Source: CAZSWS01 sp964610765 (GTDB taxonomy: Bacteria > Bacteroidota > Bacteroidia > Bacteroidales > Tannerellaceae). Taken from it: a stretch of DNA of 5,620 bases. This document shows, piece after piece, positions 1-5,466 of this stretch. A program made the translations under genes and the position numbers. Position 1 is the stretch's first letter, and every line of letters begins with the position of its first letter. The notes beneath the pieces were generated by a model. It was not told the DNA's origin. It searched no databases and saw only the letters and a program-made list of their open reading frames with translations. Location: positions 1 to 5,620 of the forward strand of contig CAZSWS010000115.1 in the NCBI GenBank assembly GCA_964610765.1. Direction: 5' to 3'.

Positions 1-404
1 TGCTTAAAGACAACGAAGGACAATATTGGATTCGTAAGCCTAGAGAGAAAACCGACACGATGTGTAATATTCCCTTATTGGATATTCCTCTCGAAATTCT
101 TCAGAAATACGAAAACCACAAAACAACTATTGCTAAAGGAGTTTTACTTCCAGTGATGTGTAATCAGACCATGAATTCATACTTAAAGGAAATTGCCGAT
201 TTCTGCGAAATTGACAAGCCCATTAGCACTCATACCGCCAGGCACAGCTTTTCGACCTCAGTAGCCTTAGCGAACGGAGTTTCTTTGAGCAACCTTTCCA
301 AAATGTTGGGTCATACCAGTACACGAATGACCGAGCATTATTCTAAGGTACTAGATCAGTCCGTAGGTGCTGATATGAAAATGGTTCAACAGAGAATCGG
401 ATAA
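1..404 (+). CDS. Tyrosine recombinase / integrase, C-terminal part (5' end outside window)
   Basis: This is the catalytic C-terminal part of a tyrosine (phage-type) integrase, which cuts and rejoins DNA at attachment sites through a covalent 3'-phosphotyrosine. The frame is open from base 3, so the ATG at 60 is internal and the gene begins left of the window. Visible catalytic residues are the H-x-x-R box in HTARHSF (His at 231-233, Arg three codons on), the LGHTS histidine at 312-314, and the nucleophile Tyr in EHYSKV at 339-341. The first catalytic Arg would lie upstream of the window. The protein ends about 20 residues after the Tyr, which is normal for the family. Bacteroidota integrases of this kind serve conjugative and mobilizable elements, phages, and DNA-inversion systems; the fragment does not tell which. 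The downstream gene remnant fits a mobile or rearranged region. Confidence 0.93.
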   Translation, partial: LKDNEGQYWIRKPREKTDTMCNIPLLDIPLEILQKYENHKTTIAKGVLLPVMCNQTMNSYLKEIADFCEIDKPISTHTARHSFSTSVALANGVSLSNLSKMLGHTSTRMTEHYSKVLDQSVGADMKMVQQRIG

Positions 405-427
405 GCTTAGCAAGCTCTAATAGTAAA

Positions 428-467
428 AAGCTGTTTCTTTCAAAAGGAGAGAAACAGCTTATTTATT
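428..467 (+). terminator. Intrinsic terminator after integrase
   Basis: A perfect 11-bp inverted repeat (arms 428-438 and 450-460, AAGCTGTTTCT pairing with AGAAACAGCTT) encloses an 11-base loop and is followed by the T-rich ATTTATT. It lies 24 bases after the integrase stop codon. A smaller inverted repeat, AGCTT-AGC-AAGCT, overlaps the stop codon at 404-416. The A-run just before the left arm could also let it work weakly on the other strand. Confidence 0.75.
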
Positions 468-520
468 ACAAAATAATGATCTAATCTTCAATTTGTAGCT
501 ATGCAATTTTTTCTCTCAAC

Positions 521-643
521 TTAATCTCTAATGGTTTTAATATGTTTTCCTTTATCATTAAAATAAATTTTGCAGTCAGGCTTTCCATCTATTTCCACGA
601 CATATCCTTTGTCAATGGTGATACCTAATGCAACAATACTAAA
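521..643 (-). pseudogene. Remnant of PepSY-like lipoprotein gene (last 40 codons only)
   Basis: These 123 bases match 1444-1566, the 3' end of the intact PepSY-like lipoprotein gene, at 115 positions with no gaps, in the same orientation and at a constant offset of 923 bp. On the minus strand they still read through the last 40 residues (from FSI to IKTIRD and a stop, now TAA instead of TGA), with four amino-acid changes: S to L, A to V, Y to C and E to K. Homology ends at 643, and an in-frame TAA follows at 656-658. No start codon, signal peptide or remaining PepSY repeats are present, so this is a truncated copy, not a gene. All eight base differences are transitions, and seven of the eight are A or T in this copy. 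Confidence 0.88.
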
Positions 644-773
644 GACAACTTCACTTTACAAATAACCTTTTAGCAGGGTATTTTGACAACATTTCATATA
701 TTAATGCACTTAAAATTGAAGTATGGTTCAAATTTTGTAGCTTAGTAAGTACGAAACAGAGAGAACTTTTAAA

Positions 774-1238
774 ATGAAACTAATAGAACATATCAGAGCG
801 AGAAGCTATGCCGAAAGATCGTTTCACGCCCTATCTTACGAAATGGTTGGAATCATTCTAAGTACACCTATTATTGCATTTGCATCGGGTAAACCAGTAC
901 ACGAATCAGGTGCTCTAGCTGTAGTGGTTTCGGTGATAGCTATGCTTTGGAACTATCTTTTTAATGTGATTTTTGATAAATTGCAGACGAAATACAAATT
1001 CAAAAAGAATCTCTTTGTCCGTATATTGCACGGAACATGTTTCGAAGGAGGTCTTATCCTGCTTACTGCTCCTACCATAGCGTTAATATTCAGTATGACA
1101 GTAATAGATGCTTTCTTTCTCGAAGCGGGAATGTTACTATTCTTTTTTCCATATACCATTGTTTTTAACTGGTGTTATGATAAGCTTCGGCTGTCTTTGA
1201 TAGATCATTATGATAAGATGCACTTACAGCACAAATAA
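774..1238 (+). CDS. PACE-family multidrug / biocide efflux transporter
   Basis: This predicted inner-membrane protein of 154 residues has the tandem bacterial transmembrane pair layout of the PACE family (AceI-like proton-coupled exporters of chlorhexidine and related cationic biocides). All four family signature motifs are visible: RSFHALSYE (residues 15-23), WNYLFNVIFD (59-68), RILHGTCFE (83-91) and a YxxxFNWxYD motif (127-136). Four hydrophobic helices lie near residues 20-38, 47-66, 88-107 and 112-133. Glu23 corresponds to the membrane-embedded Glu (E15 in AceI) needed for proton coupling. Length is typical of the family. The ATG at 774 is the first in frame after a TAG at 738-740; there is no Shine-Dalgarno, as is common in Bacteroidota. 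It is a single gene, convergent with the PepSY lipoprotein gene. The family is known mainly from Proteobacteria. The exact substrate cannot be told from sequence. Confidence 0.9.
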   Translation: MKLIEHIRARSYAERSFHALSYEMVGIILSTPIIAFASGKPVHESGALAVVVSVIAMLWNYLFNVIFDKLQTKYKFKKNLFVRILHGTCFEGGLILLTAPTIALIFSMTVIDAFFLEAGMLLFFFPYTIVFNWCYDKLRLSLIDHYDKMHLQHK

Positions 1239-1370
1239 AATAGCTAAATCTGTACAAATGTAAATTTAACAATCTTCCTATGTTGAGTGGTAAACACAAA
1301 AAATGTGTAAAACGACTAAAATTCTATGCTTCATATTCACAGGTGATTACTTATAAAGTGCATATTATAG

Positions 1371-1405
1371 AAAAAGGGTTAGAATCCAAAAACAAACTCT
1401 AACCC
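1371..1405 (-). terminator. Intrinsic terminator of the PepSY operon
   Basis: On the minus strand, GGGTTAGA (1405-1398), a 14-base loop and TCTAACCC (1383-1376) form a perfect 8-bp stem, immediately followed by five T residues (1375-1371). It lies about 40 bases after the lipoprotein stop codon. The plus strand has no T-run after the stem, so it probably does not stop transcription of the convergent efflux gene. For that gene only a weak hairpin, ACACA-AAAAA-TGTGT at 1294-1308, is available. Confidence 0.8.
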
Positions 1406-1443
1406 AAGTCAGGAAGCTTTAAGTCACTTATAAGGATAACGCC

Positions 1444-2352
1444 TCAATCTCTAATGGTTTTAATATGCTCTCCTTTATCGTTGAAATAAATTTTGTAGTC
1501 AGGCTTTCCATCTATTTCCACGACATATCCTTTGTCAATGGTGATACCTGATGCAGCAATACTAAATTCTTCTATAGCAGCTCCAGCATGGTTCTTATCT
1601 AGGTAATCAAGAATAGCAGTAGAACCGGAGATTCCTTTGATAATGGAACGAATCACTTCATTAGTATTATCAGCCTCTACGCTCTTGAAAGAACCATCTT
1701 TCGATAAAAACTCAACTTCTATTTCATTCGGTTTCCCGTCGTTGTATTTTACCTCGTATTTATTCCATTCTTTCTCAATTTTACTAGGAGTTTGCCCTTT
1801 GAAATAGGTATTTAAAAACTCTTGGCTTGCAGCAGGTAAATCTTTAAGTGCTACTGTCTGTTTTCCTCCATCTTCATTTCCTTTGTCTTTCAGTATATTA
1901 CCTGTAGCATCAAAATAAATATCTCTATCGTCTCTCAACTCTATTTTGAAACCTTGTCCACTTTCAGCATATGCTCCTGTTTTTTCTATTTCTTCAATAA
2001 TTCCACTTGGATAGGTAGAACCAATGTAACTTAAAGCATTTTCGGGGAGTAGCATTGCAATGGAGCTAGGTAGAGAATTGCCATTTAGGTCAATATCTTT
2101 CCAGATTCCATTAGGGTAAAATTCCATCTCGATCCTGTTCTTGAATTTTACATCATATGTTCCATCATGGTCTAATTCGACAGAGAAGAGATCTGCTTCA
2201 CTAAAATCCACAAAATGCTCTTCGATGAATTTCTGTGCAGTTGCAGGTACTTCCGAATAGGTAATCGTTTGATCTTTGTCATCGTCGTCGCTACATGCAA
2301 TAAAGAAGAATGATGTAGCTAAGGCTATTGATACTAAAAATATTTTTTTCAT
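1444..2352 (-). CDS. PepSY-like lipoprotein with two tandem PepSY-like modules
   Basis: This 302-residue predicted lipoprotein has a signal peptide of 19 residues ending in a lipobox (FFFIAC, Cys20). The Cys is followed by Ser and four Asp, an acidic stretch resembling the Bacteroidota lipoprotein export signal, so surface exposure is likely (inference). The mature part consists of alternating related segments: roughly residues 35-88 (VPATAQKFIEEHF start), 94-156 (LPSSIAM), 172-227 (LPAASQEFLNTYF) and 233-299. The second and fourth align clearly (IIEEIEK.../AIEEFSI..., then DIYFDATGNI / KIYFNDKGEH), so the gene arose by internal duplication of a two-part unit. The pattern fits PF11396, PepSY-like proteins common in Bacteroidota and of unproven function. 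It is the last gene of the minus-strand series, 29 bp after the smaller PepSY-like gene, and ends before a terminator. Its 3' end is duplicated at 521-643. An enzymatic role is not suggested by any motif. Confidence 0.9.
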   Translation of the reverse strand: MKKIFLVSIALATSFFFIACSDDDDKDQTITYSEVPATAQKFIEEHFVDFSEADLFSVELDHDGTYDVKFKNRIEMEFYPNGIWKDIDLNGNSLPSSIAMLLPENALSYIGSTYPSGIIEEIEKTGAYAESGQGFKIELRDDRDIYFDATGNILKDKGNEDGGKQTVALKDLPAASQEFLNTYFKGQTPSKIEKEWNKYEVKYNDGKPNEIEVEFLSKDGSFKSVEADNTNEVIRSIIKGISGSTAILDYLDKNHAGAAIEEFSIAASGITIDKGYVVEIDGKPDYKIYFNDKGEHIKTIRD

Positions 2353-2381
2353 AATCTTAATTTAATTGTTTATTTTCTCTG

Positions 2382-2906
2382 TCAGTCTATTGTTTCATTG
2401 ATAATAATTCCCTCTACATTAAGAGTTATCTTTACATCAAGGTCTCCTTTTTCCAATTCTATTTTATAGAATAATTCTTTGCCTTTTACAATTTTGGTAG
2501 CCTCTTCTATATCAAATTTAGGATATTTGGTCAAAGCTCCATTTTTTACAACAGCAGGAATATCTTTTGTCGATATTTCTTGTTTATACATAATTAGCTT
2601 GCCTTGCATATCGTAGTACGCTTCATAATCTCTGCTAGGCAGTCTTCCAATCTCGAATTCAACCTCGTATAGCACATCCGATTTTTCCCAGTCTATATCT
2701 CGTGCATTAGGAAAGTCTTTCAGAAAGGTATCATTCAACTCGGGAGAAGGGTTCGTGTCACGTGGCTTATACATTTTGTGTTTTTTGTACAATTCATCTA
2801 TCTGTTCTGCCGAGTATGTTGTACTTATATTTTGAGCATTGATAGTAAATAGACAAAGTGCAGATAAGCAAAACGAAAGAGTAATAAATCTTTTCAGAGT
2901 TTTCAT
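2382..2906 (-). CDS. Secreted PepSY-like protein
   Basis: This 174-residue protein is probably periplasmic. It has a Sec signal peptide: MKTLKR, a hydrophobic core from residue 8 to 22, and likely cleavage after INA (residue 24). The mature part has one PepSY-like unit of the PF11396 type: FPNARDIDWEKSDVLYEVEF (64-84), YEAYYDMQGKLIMYKQEI (94-111), then a second half from DIPAVVKNGALTKYP (115-129) to GIIINETI (166-173). The frame extends to an ATG at 2951, but that codon lies inside the candidate -7 promoter element and would add 15 residues before the signal peptide, so the start at 2906 is preferred. It precedes the lipoprotein gene by 29 bp and is probably co-transcribed with it. The promoter shares a 21-bp site with the upstream two-component operon. 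Function is unknown; an envelope role linked to the neighbouring kinase is inference. Confidence 0.88.
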   Translation of the reverse strand: MKTLKRFITLSFCLSALCLFTINAQNISTTYSAEQIDELYKKHKMYKPRDTNPSPELNDTFLKDFPNARDIDWEKSDVLYEVEFEIGRLPSRDYEAYYDMQGKLIMYKQEISTKDIPAVVKNGALTKYPKFDIEEATKIVKGKELFYKIELEKGDLDVKITLNVEGIIINETID

Positions 2907-2948
2907 AAATTCTAGTTTATTATATTCATAATATATACAATCTATGAA

Positions 2949-2956
2949 CAAATATA
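2949..2956 (-). promoter_or_regulatory. -7 promoter element of the PepSY pair
   Basis: The minus strand reads TATATTTG, a perfect match to the Bacteroidota -7 consensus TAnnTTTG, about 43 bp upstream of the chosen start codon. There is no TTTG -33 element at the usual spacing; its place is taken by the 21-bp repeat at 2964-2984. This suggests an activator-dependent promoter. Confidence 0.65.
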
Positions 2957-2963
2957 CCTGTCG

Positions 2964-2984
2964 AATTCTGTAAAGATTTGGGAA
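2964..2984 (-). promoter_or_regulatory. 21-bp repeat, candidate response-regulator operator (copy 1)
   Basis: This 21-bp stretch (core CTGTAAAGATTTGGG on the plus strand) is identical to 5016-5036, upstream of the response regulator. It ends 7 bp before the -7 element of the PepSY pair, so it covers the -33 region. On the minus strand it can be read as two weak half-sites ten bases apart, TTCCCA and TTTACA, the kind of direct-repeat spacing OmpR/PhoB-type regulators use. Binding by the neighbouring regulator is inferred, not shown. Confidence 0.65.
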
Positions 2985-3004
2985 AAGTTGGAGGACGCTC
3001 TTTT

Positions 3005-4276
3005 TTATTTGAAATAGATAGTCACAATATGCTTTTGTTCATAAGAATAGCTTATTTTGAAGTTGTAAATATCAACGATAGACGATACAATTGCCAAGCC
3101 TAAGCCTGTAGATGCGTTAGAGCTTCCTCCTGATGTATATCTTTCAAAAATATTCATTCCTTTAGGCAGGGGATTCCCATCATTACTTATGGCAAAGTAG
3201 TTTTCCCTTAGGACAATTTCTATACCCCCATTTGGAGTGTTATAATTAGTTGCATTCTTTACCAAGTTGCTGACCATTATATGAGCTAAATCACTATTCA
3301 TTTTTAAGACAGGCGGATACTCTATGTCTACTTTTAGCGAAATTTGTTTATGCTCTATGATATCTTCAAAACTTTCACATACCTCACTTACAATGCTTTC
3401 TAAGCAGACTTCTGTATCCGTTGTAAATTGTTTGTTTCGAATTTTAGATAGCAGAAGTAAGCTACTGTTCAAACGTTTGATTCTATTTAGGTTACTCAAA
3501 ATAGAACTAAGTTCTTTTATTTGCTCTTCTGTAACGCTTTCTTTATCCATCAATAACTCTATCTTGCTTATTATGACTGCTATAGGAGTTTGAAGCTCAT
3601 GAGAGGCATTCTCAATAAATATCTTTTGCTCTTTGTAGGCTTGAATATTCTCTTTCAGCAAAGCTTCTACTGTTTGGTTGAGAGCCCTAAACTCCGAGAT
3701 ATTTGTTTTGGGAAAATCAATCATCTTTGTCTGTCCAAGATTAAAATCATGGAGTTTATCAAGCAGCTCACTAAAAGGTTTACTGCTACGTCTGATGATA
3801 TATCTATTGCCCCAGAAAAGAAGCATGCTGAGCGTTATCCAAAGAATAACTAATAACATAAGCATATTCTCCACTAGGTCTTCGGACTCTACCGTAGAAG
3901 TAAAGAACTGAATCCGATAATATTTCTCATTATCTTCGCACCGGAAAGCTGTCGTTAATATCCTAACTTCTTCGAATTCTTTTTCTGTCTCAAAATATAT
4001 CTTTGTAGTCTGGTGCTCTTCTTTTAAGTTGATTGCTTCTTCGTAACTGATTTCCCTAACAATCATATTGATAGGGTTATATTTCTCCATATTCTCTACA
4101 AATGCAGCATCCTTATTGGCTTGAACTATAAACTCTTGCTTCAGATTAGTTAATCCCTCATCTATGCCATCGTATATCTCATGCATTTGGGCAAAGAAAT
4201 AGATGACAGACCATATCAGAAATATGATAACAAAAAGTCCTGTAAGCCTTATGCCTAAATGATTTGCTAATTTCAT
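3005..4276 (-). CDS. Membrane sensor histidine kinase
   Basis: This 423-residue class I sensor kinase autophosphorylates on His and passes the phosphate to its partner regulator. In order: a first transmembrane helix (about 11-29), an extracytoplasmic sensor region (about 30-136) with no recognisable fold, a second transmembrane helix (about 137-156), a short HAMP-like linker (about 158-210, with Pro167 and Glu195 at expected places), HisKA with the H-box FIENASHELQTP (His226), and a HATPase_c domain. The ATPase has an N-box (NLVKNATNYN, Asn337 and Asn341), a G1 box (NDG, Asp366), an F-box (FERY, 377-380) and a G2 box (TGLGLAIV, 390-397). All catalytic motifs are intact and the length is normal. 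Its ATG overlaps the regulator's TGA by four bases (ATGA), so the pair is translationally coupled. The signal is unknown; the PepSY-like genes just downstream suggest an envelope stimulus. Confidence 0.95.
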   Translation of the reverse strand: MKLANHLGIRLTGLFVIIFLIWSVIYFFAQMHEIYDGIDEGLTNLKQEFIVQANKDAAFVENMEKYNPINMIVREISYEEAINLKEEHQTTKIYFETEKEFEEVRILTTAFRCEDNEKYYRIQFFTSTVESEDLVENMLMLLVILWITLSMLLFWGNRYIIRRSSKPFSELLDKLHDFNLGQTKMIDFPKTNISEFRALNQTVEALLKENIQAYKEQKIFIENASHELQTPIAVIISKIELLMDKESVTEEQIKELSSILSNLNRIKRLNSSLLLLSKIRNKQFTTDTEVCLESIVSEVCESFEDIIEHKQISLKVDIEYPPVLKMNSDLAHIMVSNLVKNATNYNTPNGGIEIVLRENYFAISNDGNPLPKGMNIFERYTSGGSSNASTGLGLAIVSSIVDIYNFKISYSYEQKHIVTIYFK

Positions 4277-4947
4277 ACTTTCATCTTATAGCCTGCACCA
4301 TATACATTGTCAATCTCTATATCCGAGTTGTTGTCCTTAAGCTTTTTCCTCAGATTTTTCACCTGTGAATATACAAAGTCGAAACTATCTGCGGAGTCAA
4401 TATTATCGCCCCAAACATGTTCTGCCAAAGATTCTTTTGTTATCAAGCGATTGGTGTTAGTTGCAAAGAAAGTTAAGATGTCGTATTCTTTTCTATTCAG
4501 CTTCAATTCTTTGCCAGCCACAAGAACTTTTCGTTGTTCAAAGTCTATTGCAATATTTCCAATATTCAATTGATTGGAGCCATCTAATTTTTTACGTCGA
4601 AGCACGGCTTTTATCCTGGCGTGTAATTCTGTAAAATGAAAAGGCTTTGTCAAGTAGTCATCAGCGCCCAAATCAAGCCCTACAACTTTATCTTCGATAG
4701 AGTTTTTTGCCGAAATGATGATAACATTAGCTTTGATATCGTTCTCTTTTATTTCTTCCAATATTTTGAGACCTGTTCCTCCGGGAAGAGAAATATCAAG
4801 CAAGATACAATCATACTCATAAATCATAACCTTGTCCATTCCTGTTGCAAAGCTAGTTGCCGTTTCTACAACATAATTTTCAGTTATAAGAAATTCATTT
4901 ATTGACTGTAATAGTTCAAACTCATCTTCAATGACTAATATTTTCAT
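4273..4947 (-). CDS. OmpR/PhoB-family response regulator
   Basis: This 224-residue cytoplasmic DNA-binding regulator is the partner of the kinase that follows it. The receiver domain (1-118) has the acidic pair Glu7-Asp8, the phosphoacceptor Asp51 (LLDISLPG), Ser79 in VIIISAK, and Lys101 (DDYLTKPF). The C-terminal winged-helix domain (about 127-224) carries the typical LNRKEYDIL, LITKESLAEHVWG, FDFVYSQVKNLRKKL (recognition helix) and VYGAGYKM segments. The frame is open to an ATG at 5004 and also has one at 4974. Family members begin with MKILVIEDE, so 4947 is chosen; the ATG at 5004 also falls in the candidate -7 element. A 21-bp site shared with the PepSY promoter lies 69 bp upstream, suggesting autoregulation. 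Nothing is missing from the phosphorylation site. Confidence 0.95.
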   Translation of the reverse strand: MKILVIEDEFELLQSINEFLITENYVVETATSFATGMDKVMIYEYDCILLDISLPGGTGLKILEEIKENDIKANVIIISAKNSIEDKVVGLDLGADDYLTKPFHFTELHARIKAVLRRKKLDGSNQLNIGNIAIDFEQRKVLVAGKELKLNRKEYDILTFFATNTNRLITKESLAEHVWGDNIDSADSFDFVYSQVKNLRKKLKDNNSDIEIDNVYGAGYKMKV

Positions 4948-4996
4948 TGCTATGTTTGGTTTATATTCACTCATTAAGGGAGTATATGCCTTAAAG

Positions 4997-5122
4997 TTAC
5001 ACAAAATAAATAATCAATTCTGTAAAGATTTGGGAACTCATATCCACATTTTCCTGAATCTCGCTTAAAGAATAAAGAAGAGAGATAATGATTTCGTTAT
5101 TTTCGTCTAGTAGCTTATCCAT
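4997..5122 (-). CDS. Possible 41-residue small protein (doubtful)
   Basis: A minus-strand frame starts at an ATG (5122-5120), ends at TAA (4999-4997) and encodes MDKLLDENNEIIISLLYSLS followed by EIQENVDMSSQIFTELIIYFV. The first 30 residues look like a charged amphipathic helix and could be genuine. However, the frame runs through the 21-bp repeat and the candidate -7 element of the response regulator, has no clear promoter, and resembles no family I recognise. It may be a small upstream gene, a remnant of one, or chance. Confidence 0.22.
   Translation of the reverse strand: MDKLLDENNEIIISLLYSLSEIQENVDMSSQIFTELIIYFV
5002..5009 (-). promoter_or_regulatory. -7 promoter element of the two-component operon
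   Basis: The minus strand reads TTATTTTG, one mismatch from TAnnTTTG, 55 bp upstream of the chosen regulator start codon. The 21-bp repeat lies 6 bp upstream of it, nearly the same geometry as at the PepSY promoter, which strengthens both calls. Confidence 0.5.
5016..5036 (-). promoter_or_regulatory. 21-bp repeat, candidate response-regulator operator (copy 2)
   Basis: This is identical over 21 bp to 2964-2984, with both flanking bases different, so conservation stops sharply at the edges. It sits 6 bp upstream of the candidate -7 element of the regulator-kinase operon. Autoregulation by the encoded OmpR-type regulator is the simplest reading. Confidence 0.65.
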
Positions 5123-5225
5123 TCTATATTATATTTTTATCGGTTGATAACCTGACTGAATTAACTTTTCAATTAGTTAGTTGAGCGAGAATAGTTCTCA
5201 TGTTTAATCTAGGTATATATTTTGC

Positions 5226-5255
5226 ATTGTGTTTTATGAAAAAAGTATATATTTG
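5226..5255 (+). promoter_or_regulatory. Candidate Bacteroidota promoter
   Basis: ATTG (5226-5229) is followed after 18 bp by TATATTTG (5248-5255), a perfect match to the TAnnTTTG -7 consensus with a near-consensus -33 element and spacer. Transcription would begin near 5262, inside the hairpin at 5260-5279, giving a leader of about 200 bases before the ATPase start codon, or a separate short RNA. Confidence 0.5.
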
Positions 5256-5259
5256 TGTT

Positions 5260-5279
5260 TAGTATCAGCCCTGATACTA
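5260..5279. repeat. Perfect 8-bp inverted repeat at predicted transcript start
   Basis: TAGTATCA and TGATACTA flank a four-base loop GCCC. It begins five bases after the candidate -7 element. It may be a regulator operator or a stabilising 5' hairpin; no T-run follows, so it is not a terminator. Confidence 0.55.
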
Positions 5280-5337
5280 CAAAGGGAAATCCTTCCTAAA
5301 TTTTCACAATCAAGCCTTTTCTCCTCTCACGGTGTTT

Positions 5338-5362
5338 TGGTTTTTTATTCGATAAAAAACCA
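5338..5362. repeat. 11-bp inverted repeat with 3-base loop
   Basis: TGGTTTTTTAT and ATAAAAAACCA pair perfectly around the loop TCG. The stem is mostly A-T. Because the arms themselves hold T and A runs it might weakly terminate transcription on either strand, but no separate T-tract follows; a role in the leader of the downstream gene is equally possible. Confidence 0.5.
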
Positions 5363-5466
5363 CTATTCCCCCATCTTTATATAATCTCCTTCATTTTCTC
5401 ACTCATGGCAGTATAATAATTATTGTCATTGAATTTTTCTGTTATTTATAATAAAAAATAAGCTTT

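Larger units (their letters stand above)
405..773. other. Gene-free stretch between integrase and PACE gene
   Basis: These 369 bases hold the integrase terminator (428-467) and the lipoprotein-gene remnant (521-643). The remaining 130 bases before the efflux gene presumably carry its promoter, but I see no convincing TTTG / TAnnTTTG pair. The nearest matches, TAAAATTG at 711-718 and AAATTTTG at 730-737, each differ by one base from the -7 consensus and lack a well-spaced -33 element. No att core or target-site duplication could be recognised. Confidence 0.6.
5123..5466. other. AT-rich intergenic stretch before the ATPase gene
   Basis: I see no credible gene in these 344 bases; the longest plus-strand ATG frames are only about 20 codons. 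It contains short inverted repeats GGTT-GAT-AACC (5142-5152) and GAGAA-TAG-TTCTC (5187-5199), a plausible plus-strand promoter (5226-5255), a hairpin at 5260-5279 and another at 5338-5362, then pyrimidine-rich and AT-rich sequence up to the start codon. Confidence 0.6.

Noticed and set aside
683..702. TTGACA followed by TATATT, resembling a sigma-70 promoter for the efflux gene
   Set aside because: The spacer is only 8 bp and Bacteroidota do not use this consensus.
953..1159. Minus-strand frame of 68 codons opposite the PACE gene
   Set aside because: It lies wholly antisense to a gene with all family motifs, and its product has no recognisable features.
1294..1308. ACACA-AAAAA-TGTGT hairpin as terminator of the PACE gene
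   Set aside because: The stem is only 5 A/T-G/C mixed pairs with no T-tract; too weak to list as a terminator.
3324..3911. Three overlapping plus-strand frames of 77-89 codons
   Set aside because: They are antisense to the HisKA and transmembrane parts of the intact histidine kinase, overlap each other in different frames, and look like translation of the complement.
4307..4905. Two plus-strand frames of 88-89 codons
   Set aside because: They lie opposite the intact response regulator and show no signal, domain or promoter.
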